This document shows positions 57,708-64,000 of a stretch of 64,000 bases of DNA, in pieces. Location: contig CM053253.1 of the NCBI GenBank assembly GCA_028583405.1, positions 13,899,112-13,963,111 on the forward strand, given 5' to 3'. The position numbers were made by a program, and so were the translations under genes. Every line of letters starts with the position of its first letter. Position 1 is the stretch's first letter. The stretch comes from Pogonophryne albipinna. Lineage: Eukaryota; Chordata; Actinopteri; Perciformes; Artedidraconidae. The notes beneath the pieces are model-generated. The model was not told the DNA's origin. It saw only the letters and a program-made list of their open reading frames with translations, and made no database searches.

Positions 57708-58166
57708 TGTAAGGGAAACTTCTGTGTAGCAATGCAGTGGGAGTCACCGACTCATGAAGGAGACACAGGACGAGCAGGAGTTCTGATGTCAAACACTGGT
57801 AGTTTAATACAAGCATCGGCCGGAGAATTCATATCACAAGTCACAGCAGCCAAAGGTTCTGACTGCACGGGTGCGTTGTCTTGTCAATTCTGATCCCCTC
57901 TCATCTTGGCAGACCTTTTAACTAGCTTCACTGAGAGTCAACCCACATATTGGGGGAAGGTATCCGTGAGCACCTGGAAACACTGAATCACTTATCTGAC
58001 TTTATGGCTCTTGTGACCGAGAGTTGACCGGTCATAACACTGATAATGTCAGCAATAGGTGAAACTTCCCATTCCTTAAGACAGATAACAGACTTCGGCT
58101 TCGTCGTAAATGTCAACAGGCCGAAAGGTCAAATATCTTAAGTAAAGGCAAAATTATTCTCTAACA
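57708..58166 (-). repeat. 5' LTR of the 16.3-kb element, intact (459 bp)
   Basis: Plus-strand form TGTAAGGG...CTAACA. Read on the minus strand it starts TGTTAGAG and ends CCCTTACA, with ATTAAA about 100 bp before the end as a possible poly(A) signal. Confidence 0.88.
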
Positions 58167-58705
58167 CTCCCGACCAAAATAAAGGTTTATTGTGCCAAAT
58201 GGCAAAGAAAGGCTTATTTTTGTAGCTCATTCATAGTAAACAATTAAGGCGAGACACGGCAGGCAAAAACATCATTTTTCAAGTACTGGTCAATTTTGAG
58301 ATTTTGTGCTATTTTGATTCTATAACATGTTTTCTTTCAGGCTTTTGGAAGGAAAACGTACAAAATACACATTTAAAGGGGGGGTAGGTAAGTTTGAGAA
58401 ACCGGCTCGAGATACACTTTTTGTTATATTCCATGGAATGCTCTTAACATCCCGATAGCAATGCATATCTTAAGTGCTTTGACAAAAAATCCATAAAAAA
58501 AATTCATCTGTGGAAGCCGTAATACTGTAAAAAGTACGACCAATCCGTTTCCGGCTAAACGGATTGGATTGCCGTCCTGTCTGTCAGCCTTCCATCTCGT
58601 GCACGCACAAATGTATCTCGTGCCCTCATTGGGCGTGCCGTCATTGGGCGTGCATTGCAGCAGTACTTCACCGCCTGTCGCCAGCAACAGGCGGCCACTT
58701 TCACC

Positions 58706-59345
58706 ATGGCAGAGTTAGGTTCAACATCGTCTACTGGTGGCAAAAGAAATAATGTAACGGAGCAAATTAGGAACCAAAACAAAGTGGAAACTAGGAGAAT
58801 TCAAACCAGAGTCAATATCGGAGTTGCTTTTCAACGATGGCGACAACTGATGCAACACACCTATGGGGGTTATTCCCTATCTTTATTCAAGAGCGTGGTA
58901 TTTAAATTTGAGAGCATACTTTATGTATTTATTTCCCTCAAACCCTGTCCTCGCACTCAAATAGTGCCTGCTTGCACTTAGATTTGCTCTGCTTCTGCTC
59001 AAACTGTACGCTTGCACTCAGATATATTGCTGCTTACGGATTTTTTCTGCTCTCAGATTTATTCTCTGCGCGCTCGAAACTTTTGTGCAACAATCCTGTC
59101 AAAATCCCTCAACCAATAGGAGGCCAGGTGTCCTTGCGGGTGCGTTCGTTTTACTTATTACAGCGTCCCGTAAGGGCGGTTACTCTTTGGTTTGTCTTTG
59201 GTGCGATGACAGGGTTTGAGTGAAGGAAATCAATAAAGTATGCTCTCAAATGTAAATACCACGCTCTTGAATAAAGATAGGGAATAACCCCCATACACAC
59301 AGAGTTGAAATCTGACGCCGTGGTCGCTCTTTTTCTCTTGGACAG
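58706..59345 (+). pseudogene. Coding fragment of unknown protein, split by a MITE
   Basis: ATG at 58706 opens MAELGSTSSTGGKRNN, followed by a basic stretch and RVNIGVAFQRWRQL. Beyond the MITE (58864-59293) a frame encodes LKSDAVVALFLLD, ending before GTTTTG at about 59346, a possible donor. The two parts look like one exon of a recurrent fish N-terminal module, but the frames are offset by one base after the MITE is removed, so it is decayed. Could be a captured host exon or remnant of the element's own gene. Confidence 0.4.
58864..59293. mobile_element. MITE with TA target duplication
   Basis: TA (58862-58863), ends TGGGGGTTATTCCCTATC and GATAGGGAATAACCCCCA, TA (59294-59295). Inverted repeats extend about 55 bp with one or two differences. 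TA duplication suggests Tc1/mariner-type mobilisation. No ORF of note. Confidence 0.85.
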
Positions 59346-59868
59346 GTTTTGTATGGTTTACAATTCCCCTGAACTATATAGCCAACCTAAGTCATGTGCA
59401 CGTTCATGTGTGTTGGAGGAGGTGCTCTGTAAGGAAGTCTGAAGGAAGGGGCGGATTCTTTTCGGCTGTGTACTTTCAAATTTTAGTGCACTCGAGCCGG
59501 TTTCTCAAACTTACCTACCCCCCCTTTAAGTGTTTATTTTACTATAGTTTGTCTATTTGCGTCTGTAGATTTCTCCTAAATTCACCAAAAGTTAGCATTC
59601 TAACGTAACATAAAGTACCGCGACCGCTGTGTGCACCATGTCAACAGAGATATCGTTGGAAAGCTGTGTCTCTCCTGCACAATCTCATTGGATCCAAATA
59701 TGGTCATTTCCTTTGTATCAGCAACCAATCGTGAAAGCACAAAGGGGTCTTAAACCAAGAAACGAAATCTCATTGGCTGGTGTCAATTTCTGACAACGTG
59801 ATTCGTTCAGATGCGTCACGTGGTGTGCTAAAACACTTCCTGGTTAGCTTTCCGCTAGAAATCTCAAA

Positions 59869-60072
59869 ATGGCAAAAGAACGGCGAAAAAAACGTTCACA
59901 GAGAAGACGACAACAATTGTCACTTGCACGAAGCAAGGTTAGACAAAAAACAAATGACCCCGAACACGAAATACCTTCACGGAGTGCGTCGATGCGCAAG
60001 CTATCATCCAAAGAACAGGAGGGTTTAGCTTGCGCCTCACTGCAATCTTTAAAGGTCGTTTTCTCAAAATGA
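59869..60072 (+). other. Short basic ORF in the outer TTAA element
   Basis: MAKERRKKRSQRRRQQ start, strongly basic; a GTTAGA donor-like site follows at 59938. It may be the first exon of a lost transposase or a chance ORF. No domain was recognised. Confidence 0.25.
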
Positions 60073-60789
60073 GTTTCTTCGAAAAAGAGTTCGAAATTTC
60101 AACTTCAGTAGGACGTACATACACCAAACCTTCCAGTTATATTCCTATCAATATTATGAAGGCTTTTACAGAAGGGTTTGTTCATATATCATTCATAGCC
60201 TGAATTATACAACATTGTATACCTAAAAACATGGCGAAAATGGATATTTTAGGGCTGTTGACAGTATTTTCTGATTTATTGAGTGATAAAAAGAGATATC
60301 CAATATCCCTTCTGTAAAATCCTTAGATACTAATATGACTACAAAATGAAACAAGAATTTTGAACCTGGCTTTATCCAAAGTTCAGATTTCGATTCCTGA
60401 AATGTGTTAAAATATGTGCATATTTAATGAGATAATGGATCATTTGCATATTTCAACATGCTATTTCAGAATACTTGTAATACAAAAAACAATTGCCTTA
60501 TTGTAAGTAATTAACTGGAGAAATTTCTAGATGATACCTTTAAGTTAAAAAAATTACTCTATTCACCTGGGGTGTCTCGCCTTAACAGAAAATGTCAACG
60601 CTTAGCCGAAAAAAGGAAATGTTCTTGCAAATCCATTATTTAAATAGTAACCTGCTAATATGAAAGGGAACTTTAATACAAAAAAGCAATGGCATTGCTT
60701 TGGAAAAATACATGGAAGTATAATAATGGCCTGGTTTCTCACCACATATGCACTAAAGAAAGTATTACAAATAAAAACAAGAACTGACA

Positions 60790-60985
60790 TTTTGAAGTTA
60801 GTACATTATTTACTACTGTAAATAGAGTTTGTAAACTGTACCCTGTACATTATGTTGTATGTCATCCTTATTGTTGTTCTGTTGTTTTTATGTTACATGT
60901 GTAACTAATGTCCTGCAGGTCACCCTTGAAAAGAGATCTTTTGATCTCAAGGGGCTTTCACCTGGTTAAATAAAGGCTACAAACA
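60790..60985 (+). repeat. LINE 3'-end fragment
   Basis: Contains GATCTCAAGGGGCTTTCACC and GGTTAAATAAAGGCT followed by AAACAAACAAA. It resembles the tail of the minus-strand LINE at 15250. Only the last 200 bp or so is present. Confidence 0.6.
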
Positions 60986-61196
60986 AACAAATTAGTACAA
61001 TTAGTGCAATTAGTACATTCTGAAACACATGACAAGTGGTACATTCTGAAAACACATGACCCCAGGAAAAACACACATTTCTGAAACATGCAAATCAATA
61101 AAGCAAAAAGCATGAACAAAGGAAGTGCAAGACAGTTGTATCGATGAAAGTCCAGTATAAATGCTGTAAAAGTGCACAATAGTCCATGGCAACATC

Positions 61197-62197
61197 TCAC
61201 TCAAATAGTTTGTTTTTAAACGCTTGGGCTTTCTTGGAGAGCATGTTGCCGTCTAGCTCCATTAACATTTGCTGAAGCACTTCGAACGTGCACTTCAGTT
61301 TAGTGGGGCAGTTCAGGTTCATTGCAGACATTAGTCCAAATAACATGGTAGCAGCTAATGCAATGTTGTCCACATCAGTTAGTACCTGTTGGCATTCCAG
61401 GACAATCTGTCCTCTGGTCTCATCTGTCCTCATCTGTCCTCTGGTCTCATGGTGGAATTGTGTTTGAATACATAAAGTCCCACTGTAATCCCCTCAATGG
61501 ACCGCAGAATGATGTCTTCATCTTCTGCCTGCAGAGTGCACAGTCACAAAAGGAACAGAGTGAGATCTAACAAATCAATACATATATATACCCATTACTA
61601 AATCCTTGTGTTTAACAAGTACATTTGGTCAGATGTCAGTACTTTTAAGCCTCCTTGTTATCTGATATACTCCTGTCTGACCTAATAAAAAAATGTTTAA
61701 TTTCCTGTATCCGTTTTAAATTAAAAGCCCTCTAGCTTTTCAGTGTAGTCTGGCTATTAAACAAAAAACAGGGATGTTCACATACTTTAGGCTATACTAT
61801 GTGGTGTTTCAATAAATACATATTTTAACGCCCAACAAAAAAAATCAAAAGGTCAAATATTACTTCTACTGACCACAAACTCTCTCAGCAGATCTTCTGG
61901 GTCCTCATTGAGGTGCACACACAGCCCCTTGAGAAGACATTCCCGCCCTAAATCGACATCATCAACCTAAGTGAAGGGGAATAAGAAAATAAAGAATCTG
62001 TTTTGCTCAATGAAATGTGTACACTATTGACTCGATGTATAATTTCCTTAAAATCTATTCTTACTTGAGTCATGTTTGACATAATATAGTTCAGACGCTG
62101 GCCTATCTGTCCTCCTCTATTCTCAAAAACCTTCAGAAGTTTGTCAGATAGCACATCCAGCTGAGAGAGAAATCTTGATTGGAGGGGCAGGGTTGTT
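61197..62197 (-). pseudogene. SAMD3-like/uncharacterised fish gene, C-terminal exons, broken
   Basis: Minus-strand pieces: 62197-62065 (SRFLSQLDVLSDKLLKVF, donor GTAAGA), 61966-61874 (ECLLKGLCVHLNEDPEDL, 31 codons, both splice sites) and 61528-61197 (AEDEDIILRSIEGI ... LKCTFEVLQQMLMELDG, TGA). This exon order and the LKGLCVxLNEDP and LKxTFEVLQ motifs occur in a multicopy fish family often labelled SAMD3-like. The last exon has a 27-bp duplication and an out-of-frame join between VFKHNSTMRPED and QIVLECQQ. The 5' part is replaced by a LINE. Function of the family is not established; this copy is very likely dead. Confidence 0.6.
61407..61450 (-). repeat. 17-bp direct repeat with 27-bp period in the SAMD3-like exon
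   Basis: CTGTCCTCTGGTCTCAT occurs at 61407-61423 and 61434-61450, separated by CTGTCCTCAT. Confidence 0.9.
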
Positions 62198-62199
62198 AT

Positions 62200-63468
62200 C
62201 AATCAATCAATGTTTATTTATATAGCCCAATATCACAAATGTTACATTTGTCTCAGTGGACTTCACAGTTTGTACAGAATATCAGTATGACAATATGACA
62301 CCCTCTGTCCTTAGACCCTCACATCGTACAAGGAAAAACTTCCGGGGAAAACCCACAGTTTTAAGGGAAAAATGGGAGAAACCTCAGGGAGAGCAACAGA
62401 GGAGGGATCCCTCTCCCAGGACGGACAGACGTGCAATAGATGCTGTGTGTAAATTGAAAAGATAATACATTTGCAACATAGTCCAAATGTTTGGAAATGC
62501 ATGTGTGTATAATAGGAAGATGGATCCATGAGGATATCCATCCAGGACCTATGATCCAGGATCACAGCCACGACTCAAGATCCAGGGCTCGCGACCCAGG
62601 ACACAGGACCGCAGCAACAGGATCATCCATGACTCCGGATCCCGGCGTATATAGACACCAAAAAGAAAGACATTTGGGGAAGCTGGGTTAATCGGAACAT
62701 GAGAGTACACAGGTATAGACAGAGAGAAGGAAGAAGTAAGATGTCCCCCGAAAAACTAAGCCTATATCAGCAAAACTAGGGGCTGAATCTAATCAGCCCT
62801 AACTATAAGCTTTATCAAAAAGGAAGGTCTTAAGCGCACTCTTAAAAATGGATAGGGTGTCTGCCGCCCGAACACAAACTGGAAGCTGATTCCACAAATG
62901 TGGAGCTTGATAAGAAAAGGCTCTGGCTCCCATTGTACTTTTAGAGAGTCTACGAACAACCAACAACCCTGCATTCTTGGAACGCAATGCCCTAGTAGGA
63001 CAGTAGGGTATAATGAGTTCTTTAAGGTAAGATGGCGCCTGCCCATTAAGGGCTTTGTAGGTGAGAAGAAGAATTTTAAATTCTATCCTATGTTCTATAG
63101 GGAGCCAGTGTAAGGCAGCCAGAACAGGAGTAATGTGGTCCCTTTTCCTAACTCTGGTTAGTACACGAGCTGCAGCATTTTGAATCAGCTGAAACGACTT
63201 AACTGACTTCTTGTTACACCCTGATAATAAAGAGTTACAATAATCCAGCCTTGAAGTAACAAATGCATGGACTAGTTTCTCTGCATCGTTTTGAGGCAAG
63301 ATATGCCTGATTTTTGCAATGTTACGTAGATGGAAGTAGGCGGTCCTTGAAATAGATTTTATGTGGGCGTTAAAGGATAAATCCTGATCAAATATAACAC
63401 CAAGATTACTACTGTAGCTTTTTACACTGGAGGCGCCCATCTCGGCCGAAGTCGGTTCATATTAACGT
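62200..63468 (-). mobile_element. 5'-truncated L2-like LINE inserted in the SAMD3-like gene
   Basis: The 3' end at 62200 is an (ATCA)n tail next to TGTTTATTTATATAGCCCAA, the fish L2-type terminus. RT thumb region is on the minus strand (62799-63440). Confidence 0.8.
62799..63440 (-). pseudogene. LINE reverse transcriptase C-terminal part (213 codons)
   Basis: Open frame with [43 protein letters not shown] and ALKTFLFDKAYS, the thumb and tail of L2-clade polymerase. The palm with the YADD box is missing because of truncation. Confidence 0.85.
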
Positions 63469-63469
63469 A

Positions 63470-63940
63470 AAGGTACATAATTAAATGGTAAATGTCGCCT
63501 TTAAGGAGCAGAACATTTTTGTTTTATTTGTGTGTGAATAATGAAATAATTTCAAATATGTTTTTCTGTAATAGGTAATTGGTGTGGAGAAGATTGACCT
63601 CAGCCTTCCTTTGAACATTGTTCCAAAGGCTCTGTAGTAAATGGTGAATATTCAAATGTTTTGTGTGATTTACTTGACTAATTTAAACTTGATCTTTAAC
63701 TAATTGAAAACTGGTATTAGTCTGACAATTTCTGAATAATTATTCATAACATTTACATACTGCAAACATTGCAGGGATACACACATTTTCTGATTTATTA
63801 GGCAAAAGTTATTCAGAAAGTGAGAGGCAAAAGCTAAACATTCTGTGATAAAGCCTCCTTCACAAAAGTGATAATGTTTTGTTTGTTGAAATGGCTATGA
63901 GGGTGTTTCTTATATGTAGTCTTATATTACAGTAATACTT
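63470..63940. other. AT-rich sequence, nothing identified
   Basis: No ORF or repeat recognised. Confidence 0.4.
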
Positions 63941-63945
63941 ATTTT

Positions 63946-63993
63946 AAGTCGCTTTGGAAAAAAACGTAAACTAAATGAAATGTAATGTAGTCT
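63946..63993 (+). repeat. L2 3'-tail fragment
   Basis: AAGTCGCTTTGG ... GAAATGTAATGTAG matches, in plus orientation, the tails seen inverted at 35867 and 42280. Confidence 0.65.
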
Positions 63994-64000
63994 AACCTGG

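Larger units (their letters stand above)
58377..59525. mobile_element. Middle TTAA-flanked DNA transposon
   Basis: TTAA at 58373-58376, inverted ends starting AGGGGGGGTAGGTAAGTTTG (about 35 bp perfect or nearly so), TTAA at 59526-59529. Holds a short coding-like segment and a TA-flanked MITE. Confidence 0.85.
58248..60581. mobile_element. Outer TTAA-flanked DNA transposon
   Basis: TTAA (58244-58247) then GGCGAGACAC; right end GTGTCTCGCC then TTAA (60582-60585). 10-bp perfect inverted ends with duplicated TTAA. Hosts the element at 58377-59525. No piggyBac transposase seen. Confidence 0.8.

Overview
The window looks like nuclear DNA of a ray-finned (teleost, probably percomorph) fish. It has intron-containing vertebrate genes with GT-AG junctions, fish-type L2 and other LINEs with typical tails, many hAT-type DNA transposons with 8-bp target-site duplications (TSDs), and a roughly 375-bp (TG)n tract. 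I saw no prokaryotic operon, CRISPR array or tRNA/rRNA gene.

Host genes are few. (1) Bases 1-5149 (+) hold the 3' part of a PRRT3/PRRT4-family proline-rich transmembrane protein: two exons, with the last exon carrying the membrane domain and a long cytoplasmic tail. (2) Two tandem cytosolic sulfotransferase (SULT) genes lie on the minus strand at 8934-12063 and 27642-30101. Their exons can be joined base by base into 299-aa and 296-aa proteins. The second looks intact. The first has a damaged or shifted splice acceptor at its last exon, which removes the Gly of the PAPS-binding RKG motif. (3) A broken SAMD3-like gene fragment lies at 61197-62197 (-) and is cut off by a LINE.

Most of the rest is transposable elements inserted into one another, many with readable termini and TSDs. 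Between the two SULT genes, a 9.2-kb hAT element (14896-24137, TSD cttacagg) holds a LINE, two further hAT elements with perfect TSDs, and more. At 30.5-41.5 kb a tandem repeat unit was split first by a TTAA-flanked element (30782-32879) and also by an AP-endonuclease LINE (32938-41259, 12-bp TSD). That LINE contains a full-length L2 LINE (35867-39694, TSD gagtat) and a DNA transposon. From 41869 to 58166 there is one LTR element: two LTRs about 2% apart, TSD ctccc, a tRNA-Ser-like primer binding site and a polypurine tract. It has no recognisable gag/pol. It carries a 5.7-kb hAT (TSD ctgtagat) whose transposase gene was broken by a solo LTR and one in-frame stop. At 58248-60581 three elements nest with TTAA, TTAA and TA target duplications.

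The main result is therefore structural: a readable insertion history and its effect on a sulfotransferase gene pair. I did not find a convincing new multi-gene system. The best candidates for novelty are the large non-autonomous LTR element, the TTAA-flanked nest with a possibly captured coding segment, and an unidentified coding-like stretch that reads across a hAT insertion near 21-22.4 kb.
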